DNA from: Sphingomonas sp. 28-66-16
GTDB taxonomy: Bacteria; Pseudomonadota; Alphaproteobacteria; Sphingomonadales; Sphingomonadaceae
Direction of reading: 5' to 3'
NCBI GenBank assembly: GCA_002281485.1
Contig: NCGF01000019.1
Coordinates: 1-60,165, forward strand
Length of the DNA stretch: 60,165 bases
Part shown: piece by piece, positions 19,651 through 28,066 of the stretch
Position numbering within the stretch: position 1 is the first letter of the stretch
Layout of the letters: each line of letters starts with the position of its first letter
Translations under genes and position numbers: made by a program
Notes under the pieces: generated by a model
The model's input: the letters and a program-made list of their open reading frames with translations, nothing else
Database searches by the model: none
What the model was told of the DNA's origin: nothing

Positions 19651-20205
19651 ATGCATGACATTACCAACGCACGCGTGCTGATCATCGCGACCGACGGGTT
19701 CGAGCAGTCCGAACTGTTCCGGCCGCGCGAGGCGCTGATGGACGCCGGCGCCACCGTCACGCTCGCGTCGATCAAGACCGACCCGATTCAGGGCATGAAG
19801 CATGACGAAAAGGGCGAGCGGATCACGCCCGATATGGTGCTCGCCGACGTCGATGTCAGCGATTACGACGCGCTCGTCCTGCCCGGCGGGGTCGCCAATC
19901 CGGACACGATGCGGATGCAGCCGCGCGCGATCGAAATCATCCAGAGCTTCTTCGACGACGACAAGACCGTCGGCGCGATCTGCCACGCGCCGTGGTTGCT
20001 GATCGAGGCCGATGTGGTCGACGGCCGGCGCGCGACGAGCTGGCCTTCGCTACGGACCGATCTCGAAAATGCCGGCGCCGAGGTGGTCGATGAGGAAGTG
20101 GTGATCGACGGCAACCTGATCACCAGCCGCAAGCCCGACGACATTCCCGCCTTCAACACCGCGCTGATCGAGGCGATCAGCGCGCAGGTGCGCGAAACCG
20201 CCTGA
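19651..20205 (+). CDS. DJ-1/PfpI family protein
   Basis: A 184-aa class I glutamine amidotransferase-like protein (PfpI/YhbO/HchA superfamily), of the group linked to protease, deglycase or stress-protection activity. RVLIIATDGFEQSELFRPRE opens the fold. The nucleophile-elbow Cys is in VGAICHAPWLL, and the acidic partner of PfpI proteins is probably the Glu in DGFEQSEL. The gene has AAGGAAAGG upstream of its ATG. A 13-bp hairpin follows the stop. Confidence 0.9.
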   Translation: MHDITNARVLIIATDGFEQSELFRPREALMDAGATVTLASIKTDPIQGMKHDEKGERITPDMVLADVDVSDYDALVLPGGVANPDTMRMQPRAIEIIQSFFDDDKTVGAICHAPWLLIEADVVDGRRATSWPSLRTDLENAGAEVVDEEVVIDGNLITSRKPDDIPAFNTALIEAISAQVRETA

Positions 20206-20218
20206 CGATCAACTGACC

Positions 20219-20257
20219 CAGGACAGGCCGTCGCCGACCGGGCAACGGCCTGTCCTG
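20219..20257. terminator. Hairpin after the DJ-1/PfpI gene
   Basis: CAGGACAGGCCGT (20219-20231) and ACGGCCTGTCCTG (20245-20257) form a perfect 13-bp stem with a 13-base loop. No T-run follows. It begins 14 bp after the stop and lies between two convergent genes. Confidence 0.6.
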
Positions 20258-20344
20258 CGCTGATCCGCTTGCCCATCGAAACGGGTTTTCGCGGGTGCGC
20301 GCGCCACCGATCCTATCGTCGCGATGGGGCGCCAGTTCGGCGGC

Positions 20345-21730
20345 TCAAGTGCCGACGGGAGCAAGGGCCTTGTCAGGCGCGGGGGCCGGCGCTGGCCGCG
20401 CCTTGCGCAACGGGCGCCAAGCGGCCTCGCGGCGCCGCCGCGCGAGATAGGTGTCGAGCCCGATCTGCGCGCCGATCAGCATATAGACGAACGGCTGGAA
20501 CGCGATGCCGACGAACGCCGCGCCGAGCAGATAGACGAGATGCGCCGCCTGCAGCGCGCTGGCGAGCGGGGCGACCCATTGCTCCGACTCGATCGCCCGG
20601 CGATAGCGTTGGCGCAGAACCTCCATCCGGATCAGCCCGATGACGTTGATCAGCAGCCACAGGGCGAGCCCCGGAAAACCCTGTTCGCCGAGCATTTCGA
20701 AATAGGAACTGTGGAAGGCGCGGGCGTGGTCGGTCGTCAGGGTGCGTTCGATGACCACGTTGCGCGCGGTGCCGCTCGCCTTTTCGGTATAATAGCGGAC
20801 CTGGTTCTGGCGGTACATTTCGAAGCCGCCGCCGAGCGGGTGCTTCTTGGCATAGGCCCAGGTCCATTTCCACACTTCGATCCGGGTCGAGGCGCTCTCG
20901 TCGCTCTTGTAGGTCTTGATCGTGTCCATCCGCTCGGTGAACGCGCTCGGCAGGAACGGCACCGCCGCCAGCCCGAGCCCCAAAGTGACGCCGATATAGA
21001 GCAATTTGCGCTTGCTCTCGCGCCACATCAGCACCGCGACGAGGCCGATGCACAGCAGCCCGGTGCGCGCCGAGGTGCCGACCGGGATCAGCAGGCACGC
21101 GCCGACCAGCGCGAAGCAGAACAGCTTCACCTTCCAGTCGGGGCGAAAGATCGTGCCGTGCTTGGCGAACCACAGCACGAGCGGCACGATCGCGACCGCG
21201 ACGGTCGAGATGATGCTGCCTTCGTAGAGCCCGCTGTTGTTGCTCACCATCAGGTTGAGCGATCCATAGCCGCCGCCCGACGCGAGCGTCTTGATCCCGC
21301 CGACGATGATGATCGAGGCAGCCGAGAGAACCATGAACAGCAGGAGCGCCTCGATCCGCAGCCGCGTCCGGAGCGTCAGCGGCAGGAACATCGCGAACGC
21401 CAGCGCCTTCCACACCCAATCCCATTTATCGAGCGCGTCGACGGGAAAATCGGCGGTCCGGGTCGTGATCGCGCAATAGATCAGCAGCAACAGCAGCAGC
21501 AACTGGCGCGGCGCCATCCGCGTGTCGCGCTTGTCGTCGAACAGCAGCCAGCCGCCAACCGCGAGCCCCACCGCGATCAGCGAGATCGGCACCGAATTGA
21601 GCAGCAGATAGGTCAGCCGCTGGGGCGAAACGATGTCGATATAGACATAGGCGAGCACGAAGATGAACGGCTTGCGCAGGCCGAACCCCAAAATGGCGAC
21701 GAGAAAGGCAATGAAGGCGAGATCACGCAC
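20345..21730 (-). CDS. O-antigen ligase-like protein, exosortase A system-associated
   Basis: A 461-aa polytopic membrane protein with at least ten hydrophobic spans from residue 2 onward (LAFIAFLVAILGFGLRKPFI). It carries a large periplasmic loop with FHSSYFEMLGEQGFPGLALW, which resembles the Wzy/WaaL loop. It matches the putative O-glycosylation ligase found in exosortase A (PEP-CTERM) clusters, probably polymerising or ligating exopolysaccharide. The start is a GTG at 21730 (MRDLAFIAF), inside the 3' end of the preceding 57-aa gene. The C-terminal tail is Pro/Ala-rich. Confidence 0.82.
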   Translation of the reverse strand: MRDLAFIAFLVAILGFGLRKPFIFVLAYVYIDIVSPQRLTYLLLNSVPISLIAVGLAVGGWLLFDDKRDTRMAPRQLLLLLLLIYCAITTRTADFPVDALDKWDWVWKALAFAMFLPLTLRTRLRIEALLLFMVLSAASIIIVGGIKTLASGGGYGSLNLMVSNNSGLYEGSIISTVAVAIVPLVLWFAKHGTIFRPDWKVKLFCFALVGACLLIPVGTSARTGLLCIGLVAVLMWRESKRKLLYIGVTLGLGLAAVPFLPSAFTERMDTIKTYKSDESASTRIEVWKWTWAYAKKHPLGGGFEMYRQNQVRYYTEKASGTARNVVIERTLTTDHARAFHSSYFEMLGEQGFPGLALWLLINVIGLIRMEVLRQRYRRAIESEQWVAPLASALQAAHLVYLLGAAFVGIAFQPFVYMLIGAQIGLDTYLARRRREAAWRPLRKARPAPAPAPDKALAPVGT

Positions 21731-21896
21731 GCCAGCGCCCCTTGCCGGGCTTGGCCACCGGCGTCGTCGGCGATTCACCCGCCGGATCGGACGGCCGCGC
21801 GCTCGGCTCGGCATCGAGATCGGGGCGGCGCAGCAGAATGATCGCTGCCAGCATCATCAGCCCGTGCGTCAGGCCGAGCGCAAAATTGTCGATCAT
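21723..21896 (-). CDS. Small membrane protein (57 aa) coupled to the O-ligase gene
   Basis: This frame starts MIDNFALGLTHGLMMLAAI, with one hydrophobic helix at residues 5-24 (IILLRRP follows), then an acidic and Pro-rich tail ending GKGRWRA. Its stop overlaps the GTG start of the O-ligase by 8 bp, so translation is probably coupled. I do not know its function. The location suggests an accessory of the exosortase-A-type polysaccharide machinery. Confidence 0.65.
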   Translation of the reverse strand: MIDNFALGLTHGLMMLAAIILLRRPDLDAEPSARPSDPAGESPTTPVAKPGKGRWRA

Positions 21897-21987
21897 GCCC
21901 GATAGCCTCATCACCCGGTAACGGCAGGGGGATACGCCCGCGCGGGTTGACGCGGCGTTAAACACTGGCGTGGCAGGAGAGGTGATC

Positions 21988-23229
21988 ATGCGGATATTGC
22001 ACATCCTCGATCACGGATTGCCCCTGCAAAGCGGCTATACCTTTCGCACCCGCGCGATTCTGAAGGCGCAGATGGCGCGCGGCTGGGCGGTCGCGGCAGT
22101 GACCGGGCCGCGCCATGGCGCGGTCGATCCGGTCGACGAAACCGTCGACGGCATCGATTTCCACCGCACCGTGCCGCCCGCGCCGATGCCAAGTCCGCTC
22201 GCCGAATTGCGCGAGATCGGCGCCTTTTCCCGGCGGATCGCGGATGTCGTCGACCGGTTCAAGCCCGACATCCTCCACGCTCATTCGCCGGTGCTCGACG
22301 CGCTCGCCGCGTTGCGCGTCGCCCGCCGCTACCGGTTGCCGCTGGTCTATGAAATTCGCGCCTTCTGGGAAGATGCCGCCGTCGGCAACGGCACCGGCAC
22401 CGAGGGATCGCTGCGCTACCGCGCGACGCGCGCGCTCGAAAGCTGGGCGGTCGGCAAGGTCGATGCGGTGGCGGTGATCTGCGAGGGGCTCCGCAGCGAT
22501 CTGATCGCGCGCGGGATCGATCCGGCGCGGATTTTCGTGTCGCCCAACGGCGTCGACCTGACCTTGTTCGGCGCGCCGCTGCCGCCCGACGCGGCGCTCG
22601 CGCAGGCGCTCGGTCTCGTCGGCGACGAGGTGATCGGGTTCATCGGCAGCTTCTACGATTACGAGGGGCTCGACGATCTGATCGCGGCGATGCCGATGCT
22701 GGTCGCGGCGCGGCCCCGGCTCAAGCTGGTGCTGGTCGGCGGCGGGCCCTGCGAGGCGGCGCTGCGCGCGCAGGCGGCGGCATCGGGGGTCGCCGAGCAT
22801 ATTCGCTTCATCGGCCGCGTGCCGCATCATGAGGTCGAGCGCTATTACAGCCTGATCGATCTGCTGGTCTATCCGCGCAAGCGGATGCGGCTGACCGATC
22901 TCGTCACCCCGCTCAAGCCACTCGAGGCGATGGCGCAGCGACGGCTGGTCGCGGCCTCCGACGTCGGCGGGCACCGCGAGTTGATTCGCGATCGCGAAAC
23001 GGGCATTCTGTTTCCACCCGACGATCCCATGGCAATGGCATGCGCGCTGGCGGCGGTGTTCGCCGATCGCGAGAGCTGGGAGGGGCGGCGGGCGCGCGGC
23101 GAGGCGTTCGTCAAGGCGGAGCGGAACTGGGCGGTCAATGTCGCGCGTTACGCGCCTGTTTACCAAAAACTAATCGAATCACCCGATAGAATGCCAACAT
23201 GGTCGCGCTCCTCCGCCGTAAACGCCTGA
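21988..23229 (+). CDS. Glycosyltransferase, exosortase A system-associated (GT4 type)
   Basis: A 413-aa GT-B fold transferase. The N-terminus MRILHILDHGLPLQSGYTFR and the second block (GRHGAVDPVDETVDGIDFHRT, starting GPRHGAVDPVDE) are characteristic of the TIGR04063-type transferases of PEP-CTERM/exosortase A clusters. The nucleotide-sugar domain has IGFIGSFYDYEGLDDLI, HEVERYYSLIDLLVYPR, PLKPLEAMAQRRLV and the GT4 E-x7-E pair around it. GGAGAGG lies 5 bp before the ATG at 21988. The last 31 bp overlap the next gene. The divergent O-ligase and 57-aa genes are likely partners in the same exopolysaccharide pathway. Confidence 0.87.
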   Translation: MRILHILDHGLPLQSGYTFRTRAILKAQMARGWAVAAVTGPRHGAVDPVDETVDGIDFHRTVPPAPMPSPLAELREIGAFSRRIADVVDRFKPDILHAHSPVLDALAALRVARRYRLPLVYEIRAFWEDAAVGNGTGTEGSLRYRATRALESWAVGKVDAVAVICEGLRSDLIARGIDPARIFVSPNGVDLTLFGAPLPPDAALAQALGLVGDEVIGFIGSFYDYEGLDDLIAAMPMLVAARPRLKLVLVGGGPCEAALRAQAAASGVAEHIRFIGRVPHHEVERYYSLIDLLVYPRKRMRLTDLVTPLKPLEAMAQRRLVAASDVGGHRELIRDRETGILFPPDDPMAMACALAAVFADRESWEGRRARGEAFVKAERNWAVNVARYAPVYQKLIESPDRMPTWSRSSAVNA

Positions 23230-24164
23230 CGACTTTGCCCGTGGCGCCTTTGGTCGCGGCGATCATCGGCGTGATGACCGCGGCGATCTTTACCCTGATG
23301 CCCGCCGCGATGCTCGAATCGCTGATCCTGCGCAGCGGAATCGCCGCCGTTCTGGCCGCCGCCGAGCCGCCGCTTGGTGCCACGGCGCGGATCGTCCTGA
23401 TCCTGATTTGCGGTGGCGGCGCGGCGCTGGTGTGCTGGTTCGGGCTGTTCCTGTTGCTTGGCTCGCGATCGGTGTCGTTCGGCGGGGCAGAGGCTAGTGC
23501 GGCCGATGCTGCCGATCTTCCCGTGCTGCGCCGGGCCGATGCCCATCCCGATGCGCCCGCGCGTCGCCCGGTCTTCGCCAACCGCGATCTCGGCACGCCG
23601 TTCCTCGAAGTTCGCGCACGCCAGCTCGCCGGCGAAACGTCCGCAAGGCCCTCGGTGCCAGCATCGCCACCCGAGCCGGCCGCCCCACGCGTGAACCCCA
23701 CGGAGTCTGCCGCGCCCGCTGACGCGGCGTCGCCGGCACCGATGCGGGCGCCCGCGCCGGTCGCGCCGTTGCCGCTTCGTCAAAGGCCGATCGATCTGCC
23801 CGACGATCTCGATCAGCCGCTCGCTGCCTTCGATCCCGGGGCCATTCGCGCCGCGCCGTTGCCGCCGCCGGCGCCACCGCCCGCGCCACTCGCCTATCGC
23901 AGCCGGCCGCAGGTATTCGAGCCCGGCGAACGATTCGAAACCTTCGAGCTGACGCCGATGGTCCGTGCCGAAATCGTCGCGCCGCGATCGGTTGAGCCCG
24001 ATCTCCCGCCGCGCGATCCGGCGACGACCCAGGCGAGCATCACGGCATTGCTCGAGCGGCTCGAAAAGGGCGTCTCGCATCGCGCCGCGCGCACCGCGCG
24101 AACCCCGTCGGACGGGCTCCAGCAGACGCTTGGCACTCTCCGCCAGATGGCCTCGCGCGGCTGA
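23199..24164 (+). CDS. Hypothetical proline/alanine-rich membrane protein
   Basis: A 321-aa protein that starts inside the end of the glycosyltransferase gene (31-bp overlap), so the two are probably translated from one message. Two hydrophobic spans (about residues 15-45 and 62-87, with IVLILICGGGAALVCWFGLFL) form an N-terminal hairpin. The rest, from about residue 95, is low-complexity Pro/Ala-rich sequence with a short C-terminal helical region, TTQASITALLERLEKGV. I recognise no domain. A cytoplasmic or periplasmic linker role is only inference. Confidence 0.65.
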   Translation: MVALLRRKRLTTLPVAPLVAAIIGVMTAAIFTLMPAAMLESLILRSGIAAVLAAAEPPLGATARIVLILICGGGAALVCWFGLFLLLGSRSVSFGGAEASAADAADLPVLRRADAHPDAPARRPVFANRDLGTPFLEVRARQLAGETSARPSVPASPPEPAAPRVNPTESAAPADAASPAPMRAPAPVAPLPLRQRPIDLPDDLDQPLAAFDPGAIRAAPLPPPAPPPAPLAYRSRPQVFEPGERFETFELTPMVRAEIVAPRSVEPDLPPRDPATTQASITALLERLEKGVSHRAARTARTPSDGLQQTLGTLRQMASRG

Positions 24165-24169
24165 TCGCG

Positions 24170-24484
24170 TCACGAACGCTCGAGCGTGAGAATTTCCAGC
24201 TCGGCGCGCGCCTGCCCGTCGAGTCGCGCGATGCTGCCGATCGCCAGATCGGCGACCAGATGACCGCAGAGATCGATGTCGGCGTCGGGCAGGTCGCCGA
24301 GCCAGCGCGCCAGATCGGGATCGTCGCGACCGACCAACGACAGCAGGTGCCGCGCGCCGACGAAAGTGGCGCTCGCCCAGCGAGTCGATTCGATCGCGAC
24401 GACGTCGATCGTCGCCCCGGCGAGCATGGCCTGCTGAAGCAGCGCCCGGCGCAACGCGGCCCCGGGATCGGGACGGCGGCTCAT
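24170..24484 (-). CDS. Hypothetical protein (104 aa), coupled to a small HTH-like gene
   Basis: A compact 104-aa protein (MSRRPDPGAALRRALLQQAM...). It is predicted mixed alpha/beta, with STRWASATFVGARHLLSLVG in the middle and an acidic C-terminus (RAELEILTLERS). Its ATG overlaps the TGA of the upstream 58-aa gene, so it is expected to be co-translated. I do not recognise the family. The 3' end converges with the Pro-rich membrane-protein gene, 5 bp away. Confidence 0.7.
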   Translation of the reverse strand: MSRRPDPGAALRRALLQQAMLAGATIDVVAIESTRWASATFVGARHLLSLVGRDDPDLARWLGDLPDADIDLCGHLVADLAIGSIARLDGQARAELEILTLERS

Positions 24485-24657
24485 CGTCCGGCCTTGGCGA
24501 GATAGGCCTCGATCCGGGCGATCGTCCTGGCGCGCGGTTCGCGGCCGAGCCGCATGTCATGGACGAGACGCGGATCGTTGACGACGATTCGCCCGAATCG
24601 CGTCGGCGGCATCGCCGTCTCCCGCAGAAACCTCTCCATTCTGAGCAGTAACGACAT
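24481..24657 (-). CDS. Small HTH-like protein (58 aa)
   Basis: The 58 residues start MSLLLRMERFLRETAMPP. The sequence RFLRETAMPPTRFGRIVVND followed by DPRLVHDMRLGREPRARTIARIEAYLA matches the small Cro-like pattern of alphaproteobacterial HTH proteins: a helix, a turn at MPPTRFGR, a recognition helix at PRLVHDMRLG and a closing helix. The ATGA overlap with the 104-aa gene indicates an operon. It diverges from the S24 repressor across 91 bp that hold an operator-like palindrome. It may be one half of the control circuit. Confidence 0.7.
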   Translation of the reverse strand: MSLLLRMERFLRETAMPPTRFGRIVVNDPRLVHDMRLGREPRARTIARIEAYLAKAGR

Positions 24658-24713
24658 GGCCCGACTCTCCTTGCCTGCGATATCCGTTCTTTTTTTGTTC
24701 CGTCTTTTCCAAC

Positions 24714-24742
24714 TTGTCTAGGAAATTTCCTACGACTATGGT
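24714..24742 (+). promoter_or_regulatory. Promoter candidate with a 14-bp operator-like palindrome
   Basis: TAGGAAATTTCCTA (24719-24732) is a perfect 14-bp palindrome. A possible -35, TTGTCT (24714-24719), and -10, TATGGT (24737-24742), flank it with 17 bp between. A start point would then be at or next to the repressor ATG at 24749, so the message may be nearly leaderless. The location between divergent regulators suits autoregulation by the S24 protein. Confidence 0.5.
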
Positions 24743-24748
24743 GCGATC

Positions 24749-25369
24749 ATGCTATCGGACGATCCCCGCAGCGCGCTGGCGGCGCTCGCCGTCGATCGGG
24801 GGGAGAGCCTCGCGGCGTTGTCGCGGCTGATCGGTCGCAACGCCGCCTATCTCCAGCAATTCGTGACGCGCGGCTCGCCGCGGCGGCTCGACGAGGCCGA
24901 TCGCCGGACGCTCGCCCGTTATCTGGGAGTGGCCGAATCGGCGCTCGGGGGGCCGGCCGAGAACGCGGCGCTGGTCCGCATCCGCCGAGTCGACGCGGTA
25001 GCTTCGGCGGGGCCGGGCGGCTTGCTCGACCATGACCGCGCGGACGGGGGCGAGATGATCGACCCCCGCGTGCTGCGCGAACTGGGCGCGCGCGCCGAGA
25101 ATTTGTCGATCATCGCCGCGCAGGGAAGCTCGATGGAGCCGACGATCGTCGATGGCGACGATATGCTCGTCGATCGCGGCGACCGGCGCGTCCCCGATCG
25201 GGGCGGCATCTTCGTGGTGCGGCGCGACGGGGCGTTGATGGTCAAGCGGCTCGCCCGCCAGGGACGGACGATCCGGGTGATCAGCGACAATCCCGAATTT
25301 CCGCCGCTGCCGCCGGGTCCGGTCGAGATCATCGGCCGGGTCGTCCGGCTGTCACGCCGGTTGCGCTAG
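24749..25369 (+). CDS. S24 family LexA/CI-like repressor
   Basis: A 206-aa protein with an N-terminal HTH-like region (residues about 17-62, including SLAALSRLIGRNAAYLQQFV and ARYLGVAESAL). The C-terminal S24 peptidase domain has Ser128 in AAQGSSMEPTIVDGD and the general-base Lys166 in ALMVKRLARQG. Such proteins self-cleave when RecA filaments or another signal is present, which relieves repression. The LexA cleavage-site Ala-Gly is not certain here, but AVASAGPGG (about residues 83-91) could serve. It probably represses its own gene and the divergent small genes. Confidence 0.85.
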   Translation: MLSDDPRSALAALAVDRGESLAALSRLIGRNAAYLQQFVTRGSPRRLDEADRRTLARYLGVAESALGGPAENAALVRIRRVDAVASAGPGGLLDHDRADGGEMIDPRVLRELGARAENLSIIAAQGSSMEPTIVDGDDMLVDRGDRRVPDRGGIFVVRRDGALMVKRLARQGRTIRVISDNPEFPPLPPGPVEIIGRVVRLSRRLR

Positions 25370-25418
25370 CGTCGGTTGCCGCGGCCGTCTCGCCGATCGA
25401 GCGGCACCCCCGTCGACC

Positions 25419-25604
25419 CTAGTCCCGGTCGGCGCCGCGCTCGCGCCACCAGAGCAGGCCGGCCAGCAGCGCGCCCAGCGCGACGCCCCCCAGAAAGCCG
25501 CGCGTCGATTCGCCAAAGCCCACGCCGATGAAGGCGCCGGCCAGGGCGCCGACCGCGATCAACACGCCGCCGCCATGCGAGGGCCGGTTTGAAGAACTGC
25601 TCAT
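25419..25604 (-). CDS. Small glycine-rich two-span membrane protein (61 aa)
   Basis: After a Ser/Gly-rich start (MSSSSNRPSHGGG), residues 14-33 (VLIAVGALAGAFIGVGFGES) and 36-53 (RGFLGGVALGALLAGLLWW) form a hydrophobic hairpin with glycine-zipper spacing, followed by a charged tail (RERGADRD). The composition is typical of a real membrane protein. No family is recognised. Confidence 0.6.
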   Translation of the reverse strand: MSSSSNRPSHGGGVLIAVGALAGAFIGVGFGESTRGFLGGVALGALLAGLLWWRERGADRD

Positions 25605-25735
25605 GCCCGCGCCCTGCCACGGGACGCCGCCGGGCGCCAGCCTGTCGTCGGCGTCCGGGCGACCCCGTCATGGCTTTCGCGCCGTTTACCATTGCCCGTA
25701 ATCGAACCTGCGTGGCTGCGCGCTATCGACGGCTG

Positions 25736-25981
25736 ATGCAGATCGATCACCTCTTCCCTGCCGGCGATGCCGCCGGCGCTCCCTATATCGAAAGCCGGCG
25801 CGCGGTCGACGATGCGCTGGCGCTGATCAGCGATCACGGCGACGATGCGGGGTTCGAGGCCGCGATCCGCGCCGAGCGCAGCCGATCGCTCGGCAACGCG
25901 ATCCAGTTCTGCCACTGGCGCCAGATCGAGCGGCTGATCGTGTTGATGATGGCGCGCGAAGTCGTCGGCACGCGACACTGA
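25736..25981 (+). CDS. Hypothetical small helical protein (81 aa)
   Basis: From the ATG at 25736 the protein reads MQIDHLFPAGDAAGAPYIES and continues with helical sequence (RRAVDDALALISDHGDDAGF; then IQFCHWRQIERLIVLMMARE). I chose this start because the longer frame begins with Cys/Arg-rich sequence. It resembles short conserved proteins of sphingomonads in my memory. The function is unknown. It stands 99 bp before tamA. Confidence 0.6.
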   Translation: MQIDHLFPAGDAAGAPYIESRRAVDDALALISDHGDDAGFEAAIRAERSRSLGNAIQFCHWRQIERLIVLMMAREVVGTRH

Positions 25982-26080
25982 CGCGGCTTTGCGGCACGCC
26001 GCGCACGGTCCGGCGTCTTTTGCTCGTCACGTGGCCTGCAAGCTCTGTTCCTTCCCGATCGGCATCGCTACAGCGGCCCG

Positions 26081-28066
26081 ATGATGGTGCGTATCCGATG
26101 CCGGCGGGGAGCGATCGGCCTCGGCATATGGCTTGCCGGGACCAGTCTGTCCTCGCCGCTATGGGCGCGGGTGGGGCAGGACAAGCCTGTCGTGCCAGCC
26201 CAAACTCCTGAAACGACGACGGATCCGGCGACGCTCGATCCCGATTCCCCGCTTGCCCCGCTGCCGGGATTGGGGGTCGCCTGGCCCGAACTTGGCCCGG
26301 CATCGAGCGACGACGCCGTCGCCACCAAGACCGATATCGCCGAACTGACCAGATACAGCTACCAGATCGAGGGCATCGACGCGATCGGCGACGATCTGTT
26401 CCGCACCCGGTTCAACGCGCTCTCGACGCTGCGGGCACACCAGTCCGAACCTTCCAACGCCGCCCAGATCGATCGCCGCGCGCAGGAAGACACGGCGCTG
26501 TTGCAGACATTGCTGCGCGGCCTTGGCTATTATGACGCCAAGGTGTCGAGCAGCGTCGCGACGACCGCCGGCGCGCCCGAGGTCACCCTCGCGGTCGATC
26601 CCGGGCCGCTCTACACTTTCGACAAGGTCTCGCTCGACGGGCTGATCGCGGCGGGGGACAAAGCCGCCGCGCTCGCCAAGGCCTTTGGCGTGACTCGCGA
26701 CGATCCTGTCAATGCCGATCGGATTGCCGATGGCGAGGCCGAATTGCGTGCGCAGATCGGCGAAAAGGGGTTTCCCTTCGCGACGGTGGGCGAATCGTCG
26801 ATCGTCGTCGATCACGCGACCCGCACGGCGACGCTCGATCTCGCGGTGACGCCCGGCGGTGCGCGCCGCTTCGGGCATGTCGTGCTTGAACCGAGCCGCC
26901 TGTTCAACGCCCATCATGTCGAGCAGATCGCCCGGTTCAAGCCCGGCGAGCCTTATGATTCGGTCCAGCTCGACGATCTGCGCCGCACCCTGATCCTCAC
27001 CGGCATCGTCTCCACCGCCGAGGTCAAGCCGGTCGAGGGCAAGGCGCCCGGCACGGTCGATATCGCGGTCGCGGTTCAGCCGGCGCCGCTGCGCACGATC
27101 GCGGGCGAGCTGGGCTATGGCACCGGCGAAGGCTTCCGCTCCGAAGTCAGCTGGACGCATCGCAGCCTGTTCCCCCCCGAAGGCGCGCTGACGTTGCGCG
27201 CCGTCGCCGGCGAACAGGAACAGCTCGGCAGCGTGATCTTCCGGCGCAACAATTTCCAGGGCCGCGACCGCGTGCTGACCGCCCAGATGACCGGATCGAA
27301 CGTCCAGCGCACCGCTTATCAGGCGACGAGTTTCTCGATCAGCGGCTCGCTTGCGCGCCAGACGACGATCTTCTTCCAGAAGGCGTGGACCTGGTCGTTC
27401 GGGGCCGAGCTGGTCGCATCCGACGAACGCGACGTGATCGTGACGACCGGCGCGCCGCGCCGGCGCACCTTCCTGATCGGGGCGGTGCCGACCAGCCTCA
27501 ATTACGACGGATCGGACGATCTTCTCAACCCGACCAAGGGTTTTCGCCTCGGCGCGCGATTCTCGCCCGAATTGTCGTTCCAGAATTCGGTGTTCGGCTA
27601 TGCCCGCATTCAGCTCGATGCGAGCGCCTATCAATCGATCGGCGATCGGCTCGTGCTGGCCGGGCGGATCCGCCTTGGTTCGATCGCCGGTGCACCGCGC
27701 GATTCGATCGCGCCGTCGCGTCGCTTCTATGCCGGCGGCGGGGCATCGGTCCGTGGCTACGGCTTCCAGGCGATCGGACCGCGCGATCCCAACAACGTCA
27801 CCATCGGCGGCGCCAGCCTCAACGAATTCTCGCTCGAGGCGCGGGTGAAGGCGTTCGGCAATTTCGGCGTCGTGCCGTTCTTCGATGCCGGCAATATCTA
27901 TACCTCGGCGATGCCCCGGTTCAGCGGGCTGCGCTATGGCACGGGCATCGGCCTGCGCTATTATTCGAACTTCGGGCCGATCCGGATCGACGTCGGCACG
28001 CCGATCAATCCGCAACCCGGCGATGCCCGGGTCGCGGTCTATGTCTCGCTGGGGCAGGCATTTTGA
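26081..28066 (+). CDS. tamA: Outer-membrane translocation and assembly protein TamA
   Basis: A 661-aa Omp85-superfamily protein. It has an N-terminal signal segment (IGLGIWLAGTSLSSPLWAR) and POTRA-like domains at about residues 90-330 (YSYQIEGIDAIGDDLF; YTFDKVSLDGLIAAGDK; VVLEPSRLFNAHHVEQIARF). A 16-strand surface-antigen barrel follows to the C-terminus, with the RRFYAGGGASVRGYGFQ loop (the conserved R-G-Y/F motif) and a terminal Phe. TamA works with TamB in moving outer-membrane proteins, autotransporters or lipids across the envelope. Its stop overlaps the start of tamB. Confidence 0.93.
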   Translation: MMVRIRCRRGAIGLGIWLAGTSLSSPLWARVGQDKPVVPAQTPETTTDPATLDPDSPLAPLPGLGVAWPELGPASSDDAVATKTDIAELTRYSYQIEGIDAIGDDLFRTRFNALSTLRAHQSEPSNAAQIDRRAQEDTALLQTLLRGLGYYDAKVSSSVATTAGAPEVTLAVDPGPLYTFDKVSLDGLIAAGDKAAALAKAFGVTRDDPVNADRIADGEAELRAQIGEKGFPFATVGESSIVVDHATRTATLDLAVTPGGARRFGHVVLEPSRLFNAHHVEQIARFKPGEPYDSVQLDDLRRTLILTGIVSTAEVKPVEGKAPGTVDIAVAVQPAPLRTIAGELGYGTGEGFRSEVSWTHRSLFPPEGALTLRAVAGEQEQLGSVIFRRNNFQGRDRVLTAQMTGSNVQRTAYQATSFSISGSLARQTTIFFQKAWTWSFGAELVASDERDVIVTTGAPRRRTFLIGAVPTSLNYDGSDDLLNPTKGFRLGARFSPELSFQNSVFGYARIQLDASAYQSIGDRLVLAGRIRLGSIAGAPRDSIAPSRRFYAGGGASVRGYGFQAIGPRDPNNVTIGGASLNEFSLEARVKAFGNFGVVPFFDAGNIYTSAMPRFSGLRYGTGIGLRYYSNFGPIRIDVGTPINPQPGDARVAVYVSLGQAF

